Source of the DNA: Saturnia japonica
Taxonomy: Eukaryota; Arthropoda; Insecta; Lepidoptera; Saturniidae
Length of the DNA: 64,000 nt
Assembly (NCBI GenBank): GCA_033032175.1
Contig: CM065322.1
Coordinates: 10,602,001-10,666,000, forward strand
Reading direction: 5' to 3'
Positions 11,534 through 20,970 of the stretch are shown in pieces. The notes beneath the pieces were generated by a model. That model saw only the letters and a program-made list of their open reading frames with translations. It had not been told where the DNA came from and did not search any database. Both the position numbers and the translations under genes were made by a program. The stretch's first letter is position 1. Every line of letters starts with the position of its first letter.

Positions 11534-11718
11534 TCGAGAAACACCACAACACCAGCAACAGCAAGCAGCGAATCTACAAGCAAACTACAGTCAAGAACGT
11601 TATTAAGAAACCACATTGTTACTACGAACTACTGTAACTTTGTAAGAAACAAGAATAAAACAAGCGCTATTAATTTAGCACACATTAAAATATTGTGGAC
11701 ATCTTTTTATTCACAATA

Positions 11719-12231
11719 AAAGTATAGGAGGAATTAACTTTACATATTATATTAATAAACATTTAATATAATAGTAAAGTTTATTATAAGTTACGTTTTA
11801 ATAATTTTTTCCCTTATTCTTTAATCTATTTTTAATTAAGAGACTTGAGTTTAAAAATAAACATGTCGGCCCCATCATAACTTACTTATACTTACTTTGC
11901 AGAACTTATACTTTGTCTTAGCCACAACAAGGATTCCAAAAGTTCTAATTTTCACTATCCAGATTAGTCATTCGTGCGATCTATTGTACTTATCGATGGC
12001 TATACCCTATCATATCATGGAATTCAGTCTCGTTGGGATTAACTAAATCTATGGTTGGTCTGACGTAGTCGGGATTTCTGGAAAGTATTTGCGGATTGTA
12101 TGATAGAATTAGATCATCTATTAAATAAACTTTCATAATTGTGTAAACTAAACAAAGTTTGGTGGTTGATAAGTTTTATTTCTTCGACGAAACTTCATGT
12201 ATAATAGTTTCTTTTTAAATCGTTTAACAAC
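11719..12231. other. No recognisable feature
   Basis: Nothing identified. Confidence 0.45.
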
Positions 12232-12521
12232 ATTCTCACCGCATGTAAAGTGACGATGTAGTCCAAGTTGATACCACGCTAAGCCTATTGCGGAAACTTG
12301 CCCTCAAATGCAGCTGCCGGAACACTCCTGTAGGTGCTTGAAGATAGATTTTCATCTTAGGATGGTAATTAGTCACGCGACTATTAGAAAATGCCCTACT
12401 ACCATGCTCTAGTTTCATCGCGATGATTTCTTTATACTGACAGCTCACGCTCATTGTAGGGATTCGAAGCCACTTCGATTGACGCAGTGTCTGTACACGC
12501 TAACACTAAGCCGTCATTACT
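12232..12521 (-). mobile_element. tRNA-derived SINE (SINE-1)
   Basis: Read on the minus strand, a tRNA-like head begins near 12521 with a degenerate A box (GGCTTAGTGTTAGC) and has the B box GGCTTCGAATCC at 12460-12471. The body includes the 'catgatggtagggcattttc'-type block, the 'cggcagctgcatttgag' block and the 'aggcttagcgtggtatc' block, matching the copies at 28300, 34741 and 44599. Confidence 0.75.
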
Positions 12522-12944
12522 TTTTTTTAATATCATAATTAAAGCTAACGAAGTCGCTAGAGGTTGGTATTTAAAATATAAAGATGAAGCAAATAAATCC
12601 AATTCTATGACACAGATCGTTTACAAGTTTAATTCCGCCATAAATCCTAACACGTCATAACTTTAAACGTTTCACAATAGTTTGATACAGAATCTGTGCT
12701 AAAACGCCGCCGGTTTATATACTACGTGTCGTACGTGCAGACGCGACTGGGACAACTCCGGTATTGCATTCCTTTACTTACTCTCCGCTTACAGAGCGAG
12801 ACTGGCATCCTCTTGATCTTGGATTTTCTCATTATTCAACTTTTTTGTGTTTTCTGCAGCTTTGTTTTCACTGATTTTGTACGAAGTTATTTCATAATCA
12901 GTTTTTATTTTAGCTATATTCATCTGGTTACTTATTTTATCCTA
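12522..12944. other. No recognisable feature
   Basis: Contains an 84-codon hydrophobic ORF (12696-12950) with no supporting context; treated as chance. Confidence 0.4.
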
Positions 12945-13435
12945 AAATGAGAGTTACGCGCGAGTCACGTGACAGAAGTGCACCATATTGAAGTTAGTGT
13001 AATAATAATTTATCGGTCTATAAGTAAATCAAATTAAAATAATGTTTATTAATATAACTGTTGCGATCTCGCTAGATGAAACCTATTTTCTTATAGAATT
13101 ATCATTTTAAAATTTTATTATTATTTTTTACATGTCACTGTTTTTTGTCTGTCGAATAAAATTATTGAAAGGAAATACACGTTATAAATATTCATTGTTG
13201 TGTTTATTAAGTTTAAACGATTATAGTAAGGAATAGTATATTTCTTTTACCGACAACAAAAATAACGTTCAACTATTTTGCATTATTTAAAAAAATCAGT
13301 AAAATGAATTTATTTTATCATCATTAATAACTAACTTCATTGGCACTCGGGATAAAATTATCCATGTCATTTTTGTTTTGGTATGCATATGAAGTATAAC
13401 TTCTTACGTTCGTTTATAAGTACTCATATATTATT
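12945..13435 (+). repeat. Rep-C copy, partial
   Basis: Shares an ordered set of blocks with 42900-43530: the 'gagagttacgcgcgagtcacgtgacagaagtgc' start, 'ataataattta', the 'aatcagtaaaatgaattta' block near 13293-13314 and the 'gaagtataacttcttacg' end near 13391-13408. It lacks the segment with 'cctcaagggtag' present in the other copy. Class unknown. Confidence 0.5.
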
Positions 13436-14436
13436 TTATTTGTTTTTGTTTTGTTATTTGTTATAATACATTAAGCCCTTTTAATGCACGTCACAATAAA
13501 TAGAGTACTTATGAAGACATTTATTATCTTCATAACCATCTTTGTTACATTGAGGTGTTATGTACTGTTCGTAGTAAATAATGATTTGACACAATCGTGC
13601 TTTGAAATGTTCTGAATTACTTTAACTTTCAAAACGCGAATATCACAAACATGCTTTTTGAAGATAATTTACCCTATTTCTTGTGATGTGCGATATACAG
13701 AGGACTCGTTCGTCGATTTATGACGTGAGTTCCATTCAGTATTAAATAAATACGCTATGAAGAAATGTATCAATTATTACCAACACCTGAAATTATATAA
13801 ATAGTCCTAAGATTGTATTATTATATACACTATATATTTCACGTATCAACAAGTTTATTTACATTGAGATTGTTAATTATAGATATAGTTTATCTTAAGG
13901 ATACAATATCTAAATAACTGTAAACTACGCCAATGTGTACCGCAACGTACATAATGCTCTTAACTATCTTGTAGCAGTAGAGGAAGCTTATACCTTATAG
14001 ACTGAGATATCACTTTAATACTTAGCATATCTAACTATAATATATGACTGACGTATTACGGAATTAGAACATTACTATAGCGAATTACGTAACTATTATA
14101 TAAGTGATTAACACTGTCAAAGAGGGGAAAAATAAAGTAAATGTGAATTATGAGGTAGAAAATTATATAAAAGTGCCTTAATTATACTTATTGCAGTTAA
14201 GAAGCTCGTTGCCGTAAAACGAGTAAAATGAAGTAATTTTTGTTGTCTAATTATAATTTTTTTACTGACTATGCTAGTGGCTACCCACGCGTGAAATACG
14301 GAATTGGAGGTACATATAAATTAATGTTTATATACTTCACGTGTTATTTTTGAAGTTTTTACTTACGCAAGTACATTTATAAGAAGCAACTAAATTATTG
14401 TTGTGATATAATCATTATATTACTGTGTTTGCTACC
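13436..14436. other. No recognisable feature
   Basis: AT-rich; nothing identified. Confidence 0.45.
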
Positions 14437-14549
14437 ACACACTATGCTGGCGGCAATACCGGCTCGTTTTTCGCGGTGAACCCGCCGGGTTAGACAACCA
14501 GCGAGCATGTCGCCGATCACTATTAATCTGTGCCGCCGGCATAGTGTGT
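14437..14549. repeat. GC-rich inverted repeat with 19-bp arms
   Basis: Arms ACACACTATGCTGGCGGCA (14437-14455) and its reverse complement with one mismatch (14531-14549) enclose 75 bases that are also GC-rich ('ggtgaacccgccgggtta' at about 14476-14493). It stands out in AT-rich surroundings. It could be a short foldback transposon, a hairpin RNA source, or a conserved module of a larger repeat. I do not see TA or other clear target duplications. Confidence 0.7.
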
Positions 14550-14589
14550 TGTAAGTAGACTTTTTAAGTTGAATTTTCAATAAGCCGTT

Positions 14590-14740
14590 CATAGCGGATA
14601 CCTACGTCATAATAACTACCTGTGTGCCAAATTTCAGCCCAATCTGTTCAGTGGTTTGAGCAATGTGTTTATAGATCAGTCATGAACTCATATTTACAGT
14701 ATATAGTTTTAGTGCCATAAAATAAAATTATAATATGTCA
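14590..14740 (+). mobile_element. LINE/RTE-style repeat tail fragment
   Basis: Blocks such as 'ctacctgtgtgccaaatttcagcccaatc' followed by 'cagtggtttgagc' and 'atagatcagtcatga' are of the style found in 3' tails of lepidopteran RTE-like repeats. No coding content. Confidence 0.4.
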
Positions 14741-15480
14741 ACCCGATACGTGGCGCTGTGGTCGATAATGGACCATTAACTACCGGATAGAGCGGCAGGG
14801 TCAACTAGTAACTTTATAAGAGTACTTGCTTACGTTTACTATTAAACTGTAACATGTAACGTAATAATATTACAGAATTAGTAAATTTATTATGTTACAT
14901 TCTCAGTCCTCACTAATCAGCGATTCGCTCATATCCGTCTTAAACACTATTTCCTTGATTCCGTTTCTCACACATATACCAGAATATTCCACTAAAGCGC
15001 TTAGCGACGTGAATACCCTCCTTTCGCTGAGAAGAAGCATCCCATTACATTCGGATTAGTTCTTCGATTTACTGTTTTCCCTGATAAATACGAATTACGG
15101 TAAAAAAATAGAGCTATTTATAGGCACTATCGGATTCCCTTTTTTAAATCTTATTTTCTTAAACCGAAATTAATTACTTACCATTAAACATTTCTACGTT
15201 ATATTCGATACTAAACCGTTGATACCGGAAAAAGAATCGGAGAGGTATATTTTTGACTTATGTCCAACGGTAGGGTTGCATCGTAAGTGAAAATCTAGTT
15301 TGCAGTGTTGATATTGATTTGGTTTTCGGTTTTTGGTTTCTGCAAAAAAACCTGCCGCTTAAAATGAGTACTTCAAAAATAAAATGTTTTTTAGAGTAAG
15401 GGTTCACACTCAATTGAGTGGATGAAATGCGAAAGCAGTTCCCTGTCATCGGCTAGCTAGACTAGGGTGATAGATACATA
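14741..15480. other. No recognisable feature
   Basis: Nothing identified. Confidence 0.45.
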
Positions 15481-15499
15481 AACAAGAGAGGAGAGTGAA

Positions 15500-16050
15500 T
15501 TGACCCAGAACCAATTCAGGCTTATGCCTGGACATGCGACAACGGGTGCCATTTTCGCACTCGTCAGTTGTGTGAAAAATACAGACATGTGTACAAGAAT
15601 TTGCACAAATTATTTGTAATAGTCATTATAAGACCTGTCTTGACGTATGGATTTGAGTGCTTGGAAACTGGATGAAAGAAGATTACATGTGGCAGAGATG
15701 CGAATGTTAAGATGGATGTGTGGTGTAACTAGAATGGATAAAATCAGGAATGAGCTTATTTTAGTGGAAATCTTAAAATAGCCCCAGTCACAGAAACGTT
15801 GAGGGGAAGCTAACGTGTTATGGGCATGTCATGAGGAAGTATGGAATTCATATAACTAGAAGAATGTAAAGTACGAAGGTGGATGGATATAGCAGTAGAG
15901 GAAGACCGAAGAAGGTATGGGATGGATTGTGTGAAGAATGATATGCGTATAAAAGCTGTGAATTCTGATATGATATTTGATAGAGTGAAAGAAGAAAACA
16001 TGTTGTGACGATTCTACTTTAGTAGGATAAGGGGTAAGAAGAAAAATGAG
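15500..16050 (+). mobile_element. RTE-like LINE fragment, degenerate
   Basis: Conceptual translation in shifting frames gives pieces typical of RTE-clade reverse transcriptases. NQFRLMPGHATTGAIFA (from about 15509) corresponds to the fingers/palm motif; IIRPVLTYGFEC (about 15626-15661), VYGHVMRK (about 15817-15840) and GRPKKVWDGL (about 15900-15930) belong to the C-terminal tail. Most of the palm between the first two pieces is deleted, and there are multiple stops and frameshifts. It is a dead copy. The minus-strand ORFs at 15810-16149 are shadows of it. Confidence 0.75.
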
Positions 16051-16249
16051 TCCCCTACCTTGGAAAAAAAAATGCGTGGAGGTAATATCTACTACGTACC
16101 TCAATGGTAGCAAGTATGAGCACCGTGGGGGTTGTAGTGAGTTGGTCACTTCACTAGCAGTAGTTACTAAAAAGAAGAGTACGTAAAAAATGTTTAGTAA
16201 ACTGGCTTACATTGCTGATAGTCAAAATAAAGAAAAACACCTATCTAGG

Positions 16250-16325
16250 TAAACTTGGATTGTAAAACATTATCTAAATGCAAAGTTTCATCGAAATCGT
16301 TGGAGCCGTTTCAGATAAATTAATT
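16250..16325 (+). repeat. Short repeat-tail fragment
   Basis: The block 'aaagtttcatcgaaatcgttggagccgtttcagataaat' is of the style found in many lepidopteran LINE-tail repeats; it directly abuts the Rep-A copy that follows. Confidence 0.4.
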
Positions 16326-16327
16326 AC

Positions 16328-17015
16328 ATATCTATACTAATATTATAAAGCTGAAGAGTTTGTTTGGTTGAATGCGCTAATCTCAGAAACCACTGGTTCG
16401 AATGGAAAAGAATGTTTCAGTGTTGGATAGCCTATTTATCGAGGAAGGCTACAAGCTATATAACATCACGCTATGATCAATAGGAGCGGAGCATAAAAGA
16501 AAAATGTTGGAAAAAAGGGGAAATTTTATTTCTTTTGAGAGCTTCCACTGCGTGCGCTGCGTGAATGGTTAAAGTTACGCATCAATCGTGTGTGAGGAAA
16601 TTGTTACTCTTAAAAAAGTACGCGACAGCATATGGCTATCTTTTAAGGTTTACTCAATATAACCTTTTTCATGGTAATAAAATTTGTTCTAAAATAATGA
16701 ATTATTTGCGAAGGTGTTTTTATATACATGGTATTAATCCTTATCGAAATAAATACGTTATTCATCACAAGTATTTAATTTTGAGGAAAATAGCCCGTTA
16801 CAGTAATTGATTTAAATGAATATCTTAGGAGATATTACAGTTTTAAAATAACTCGGCAGTAAAATAATGACCAAGTATCGCGAGCGCATTTTTATTATGT
16901 AGAATAATGTGGGAGGCGGGTGGTATCTATAATACAGTGCCTACGACCCACTCTTTCTAGCCTTTTTTTTCTCTCTTATATGACGCAGATGATTTTGCGC
17001 GGGTCAGCTAGTATT
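16328..17015 (+). mobile_element. Rep-A copy, long
   Basis: Begins TCTATACTAATATTATAAAG after an A and ends GGGTCAGCTAG before a T. Internal blocks include 'tttcagtgttggatagcctatttatcgaggaaggct', 'caataggagcggagc' and 'gcttccactgcgtgcgctgcgtgaa', in the family order. At about 690 bp it is one of the two most complete copies. The 81-codon ORF at 16565-16810 is incidental. Confidence 0.7.
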
Positions 17016-17077
17016 ATATTATACAAAAATTGTTCATTTAATATAATAAGATTATAATAATATAATACAGCGGAATA

Positions 17078-17345
17078 GTTTTTTGTTTGCTTGTTTAAAC
17101 ACGCTAATCTCTGGAAGTAACACAATCAGGCATTTCGTGAGAAAAATTAAAAACTGATTTATGAGCATTATTATTAGGCATAGCATATTAATCCTTAATA
17201 ACGAAAGCATCATCATTCAGTCAATTTTATGCAGGTACATTTTGCCCTATATATCGTGTTATATGGACGCATAGTTTAGGCTAAGATAATGGAAAATTAA
17301 AATAATTCAACACCCAGCTCGGTAGAACAGGGTGCGGTGAAAACT
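17078..17345 (+). mobile_element. Rep-A copy, partial
   Basis: Starts with 'ttttttgtttgcttgtttaaacacgctaatctctgg' and continues through 'ttattaggcatagcatattaatcctta' and 'ggacgcatagtttaggctaagataatgg'. It stops before the CTAG end. Confidence 0.6.
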
Positions 17346-18347
17346 ATATTTTAATACTACAAGAAAATGTTACTAAGAATATTGTCTATAGTGAAGTATT
17401 ATAAATGTTGTTTGGTAATCACGATCCAATCGGACACAATTTTCGTATCCTAACCTTCAACTAAAATGAAACATGAGATAAATGATACAAATAAGTCTTC
17501 TAGAATTGTAATTGGACAACATAATTAATATAATTAAGAAAACTAGGTTGAATTTCTTGATCTCGATGAGGATGATTATAAACACCGTATTCAACATTAA
17601 TTAAATCTATTAAACTTAAGTAACCACGGATAAGCTTGATTCAAATTAAATGAAAATAGTTTAATTATTATTTAAAACCACGTTAAAAAAAACGAGCCCA
17701 AGCTTTTAAATTAACGTAATAAAGCACCTTTCATATCCGGCTACTGATTTCCTTGACTCGATATTAAAACCAGTTAAAACTGGAAAAGATATTTTAATGT
17801 TAACGAATTAAACTGTTTTATTTTAAATGGTTGTATGGTAAAACCACGTAAGTCTTAGGATTTGAATCTCACATACAATTAGTATATCGTTAGGTCCATT
17901 CAAATAATCTTTGGTTTGGTTCGGTCTGAATTTAAAAAATATTTTAATAGGTGTGCGCTTAAATGCGCGGGTGATATAAAAATAATAAGAAGAAATGTTA
18001 TCATTTTACAATTTACCATTGTACGCACGAACAAAACACTACTCAATGTCAGTTGCAAAATAAAATGTAAATTTTCTTTATTCTCGTTTAATAAAAAACC
18101 ACGACAAAACACTCACCTCGACTATTCAGATAACTGTGGCACTTTTAGCACCCAAAAAGGCTTACAAAAGTCATAAGCCCTTTCTCTTTTGCTTTTCATG
18201 TTTTTTGTATGTCTTTCTTTAAGTTAGTAATGAAAGGGTAAGAAATATTTTAATTTCTTTTAGTTGTTCCCTCTACGGTTATATAACTTTCAATATGTCA
18301 TAGAAGAAAACTAATTAGTACAGTGTTTAATGATAAACCTTTTATAC
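17346..18347. other. No recognisable feature
   Basis: Two overlapping short ORFs on opposite strands (17900-18112, 17916-18176) show no motif. Confidence 0.45.
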
Positions 18348-18806
18348 CTATACTAATAATAATAATATAATAATAAAGCAAAAAAGTTTTTTTGTTTGTT
18401 TGTTTAAATATGCTAATCTCTGGAACTAGCTATCAGATTCGATAAATTCTTTTTGTATATGATAGCCAGATTCACGAGGAATAGAGTGTAATCTAACATT
18501 AGGTTATAATTCTCAGCGAAGTTGCTAAGCTGTTAAGAAAGTCGGAAGTGGAAGCCTTCCCGAACTTCTTTATCCGGCGTGCGCTGGCGTAATGGTTAAC
18601 AGTACATATTTATCAGCATTATTTTTAGGCTTGGCATATTAATTAATCCTTACGAACGAAAGTTACTCCAACATAAAGTGAATTTTATGTTGGAGTACCT
18701 TTCGCAGGAAGAGAGAACAATTACTATGATGGCTACACGGGTGCGTTGCTGGTGCGGTGTTTGTCGGATAAAATAAACACGGGTGAAACCGTGGGGCACA
18801 GCTAGT
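18348..18806 (+). mobile_element. Rep-A copy, internally shortened, with a sharp 3' end
   Basis: Runs from 'tatactaataataataat' through 'ttgtttgtttgtttaaatatgctaatctctgga' to the terminus ACCGTGGGGCACAGCTAG at 18789-18806. It includes 'ccggcgtgcgctggcgtaatggttaa', 'ggcttggcatattaa' and 'cacgggtgcgttgctggtgcggtgtttgtcgg'. Non-coding. Confidence 0.7.
18664..18697. repeat. Perfect 14-bp hairpin inside Rep-A
   Basis: TACTCCAACATAAA and TTTATGTTGGAGTA flank a 6-base loop (GTGAAT). Other copies have imperfect versions in the same place (for example 8401-8430). Confidence 0.85.
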
Positions 18807-19311
18807 TAAACAATTAGAACTAAATACCCTAAATAAAGGTAATGAACTGTAATACTGTACATTTGTTATTGCCGGTTACTTCACAAGTCACAACGTCTGT
18901 TTAATGCATGAGGTACTGATGTCACCTAAAAACGCTCATTTACCCTCATCCCTAGATAAATGCCTAAAACACCGTATTTGGCTTAATGGCCAGTGCGCTC
19001 TGTTAATGGGCAAGTCTTTTAACAGATGAATACATCTATCATTCGTCAGTAATGAGGTCATTGACACCGTGACAGCTGAGTGAGCCTCGTTAAGGCGCGA
19101 ACACTATGACATTCTTTTTTTGTTTTAACTCGCTTTAAATTAAAAATTCTCTTTGGAATCATGCACTTTCTTCACAGCAGTAGAAATGATAGCGCAATTT
19201 GAAGGACACTACTTTTGTCATTTACATTACAACTTTTAACATATTATATACCTACATACATAAATGACACAATTTTACTATAGAAATTTAAATTTTTGCA
19301 GTGCCTCATGG
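18807..19311. other. No recognisable feature
   Basis: Nothing identified. Confidence 0.45.
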
Positions 19312-19485
19312 TTTGACCTTCATGGTTACTACTCCGCTTTATATGGTCATAGTGTGAACTTATATAGCCTATACCATCCTCAATAAATAGGGTGTCTAAT
19401 ATAAAAAGTATTTTTCAAATCTGAATGGTAGTTCCAGAGATTAACACGTTCAAACAAACAAACTATGTTGCTTTATAATATTTAA
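19312..19485 (-). mobile_element. Rep-A copy, 5' half only
   Basis: On the minus strand this carries the 'ttgtttgtttgaacgtgttaatctctgg' start (near 19430-19465), then 'tatttattgaggatggtatagg' and 'ccatataaagcggag'. It ends without the CTAG terminus. Confidence 0.6.
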
Positions 19486-19649
19486 TATAAAAAATGATAG
19501 TAAGTATAGATCACGGACAAAAAATACAATATCATCACTTCATGTTGCTGCATCACTTTTGGAAAATCTTATTACATCTGTATATTCTACATTTTCTTTT
19601 GCACTTGTTAGTGTAGGTGTAATAAATAATAAGGATTTTTGAACAACTA

Positions 19650-20970
19650 AACTTAAAAATACTGAAGACATTTGGGGAGGGTCAGTAATAGTAGTCCAGC
19701 CCTTAATTTTTAATATTTCACCATATAATCAGTGCATAGAAACAGGAAGTTTCTCTAACTGAATAAAAATAAGTAAAGTATTTCCTCTGCTTAAATCTGG
19801 TTGTAGAATTAATCTTGGAAATTACAGACCAATTTCTTTACTTCCGTCAATTAGTAAAATGTTTGAGAAAATTATGCTCAAGCAGCTAGTAGAATATTTC
19901 AAAGCATATAGAGATTTTGGATGGTCGGCAATATGGTTTCACGAAATCAAAATCAACCACTGACGCGTGCGTTCTGTGATGTCTCAGAGGCCTTCGACTG
20001 CGTTAACCACAGTACGCTTATACTTAAAGTGAAACACTATGGTGTGTGTGGATGATTGGCTAGAATCGGCTTTCCCAGGGCTCGATTGTGGGACCATTTT
20101 TATTTCTCGTTTATATAACCGATCTACCGCTGGTGGTTGAAAACGGTACTGGCATGGTTCTATTTGCAGAAGACACTTCACTTATATTCAAAGTGAAAAG
20201 AATAGAGCTTAGGCAATTAAACCTACCTAACCTTTACCTAAGTTAAAATCTCTGAATGATTTGCATTAAATAATTTACTACTAAATGCAAACAAAACCAA
20301 AAGTATGAGATTTGCCTTAGAATGAATAGAAGAATAGAAGTGAATTTAGTAGCCTTAGTTGATAGTACTGTCTTCTTGGCTATTACGCTTGATTCAAAGT
20401 TACAGTGGGATCCGCATATTAAAACTTTGGTGGATAGATTAAATTCTGCTGCATTCAGAGTATGTAAGATTCGCCAATTTACAGATATTGCCGCTACTAG
20501 ATTAGTCTACTTCGCTTAACTTACGGTACTTTGAGATTAAGCAGCTGAGGTAGATACCATATTCATATTACAAAAGCGGGCAATTCGAGCAATATACAAC
20601 ATGGGACCTCGCGAATCTCTAAAGAACAAGTTCCAGGACTTTAAGACCTTAACTTTGCCCTCCCAATACCAGTATCAATATCCTTTCTTGATAATTTAAT
20701 AGATATTCGTAAAAACCATGATGTGCTAGAATTTAGTAAGAACAGCACAGTTTTAACACTATAAATAGACATAAATTATTCGTACTTTGTTTGAGACAGT
20801 AAAAGTAATAAAAGTTTTTAGGTAATAGTGTTAGGTTCTATAATAAGATCCCGAAGCAAATGACTGATTTACCAGACAATAAATTCAAGGACCATGTCAA
20901 GCAGTTTTTACTGTCAAAATGTTATTATAGGGTGGATCAATATGTGCATGATAGTGATGACTGGAAGTGA
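19650..20970 (+). mobile_element. Jockey/CR1-like LINE reverse transcriptase, degenerate
   Basis: The region encodes a recognisable but broken ORF2 C-terminal half. In order: KNTEDIWGG (about 19655), KVFPLLKSG (19775), YRPISLLP (19823-19846), the palm motif DVSEAFDCVNHSTL (19978-20019), QGSIVGPFLFLVYITDLP (20076-20129), AEDTSLIF in place of the usual ADD-containing motif (20166-20189), ITLDSKLQWDPHI (about 20380-20418), RAIRAIYNMGPRESL (about 20580-20625), and a tail ending in a TGA at 20968-20970. There are frameshifts, stops and internal deletions, notably between the first palm motif and QGS. The first catalytic Asp of the ADD motif is Glu. No endonuclease domain is visible upstream. The 65-codon ORF at 20322-20519 is a surviving piece of it. 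Confidence 0.85.

Larger units (their letters stand above)
11131..11718 (+). mobile_element. Putative solo LTR of a retrotransposon
   Basis: The block starts TGTTGCGGACAG and contains, in order, a short repeat (TACGTGTTAGGAATA twice at 11203-11245), a GC-rich promoter region with two perfect hairpins, a TATA box and initiator (11496-11533), and AATAAA signals at 11654 and 11715. This promoter-then-polyadenylation order within 200 bp is what an LTR's U3-R-U5 shows. The 5-mer AAAGT occurs just before 11131 and again at 11719-11723, as a target duplication would, but the 3' end (ATTCACAATA) is not the canonical CA. No primer-binding site or gag-pol follows. The 121-codon ORF at 11354-11719 lies inside and is probably meaningless. 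Confidence 0.4.

Noticed and set aside
11354..11719. 121-codon plus-strand ORF, the longest ATG-started one
   Set aside because: It overlaps the promoter, hairpins and AATAAA signals of the LTR-like block and has low-complexity Ser/Thr-rich content without a domain.
10029..12580. 19-base direct repeat GGTTGGTATTTAAAATATA at 10029 and 12562
   Set aside because: Flanks are not similar and the sequence is AT-rich; a chance match cannot be excluded.
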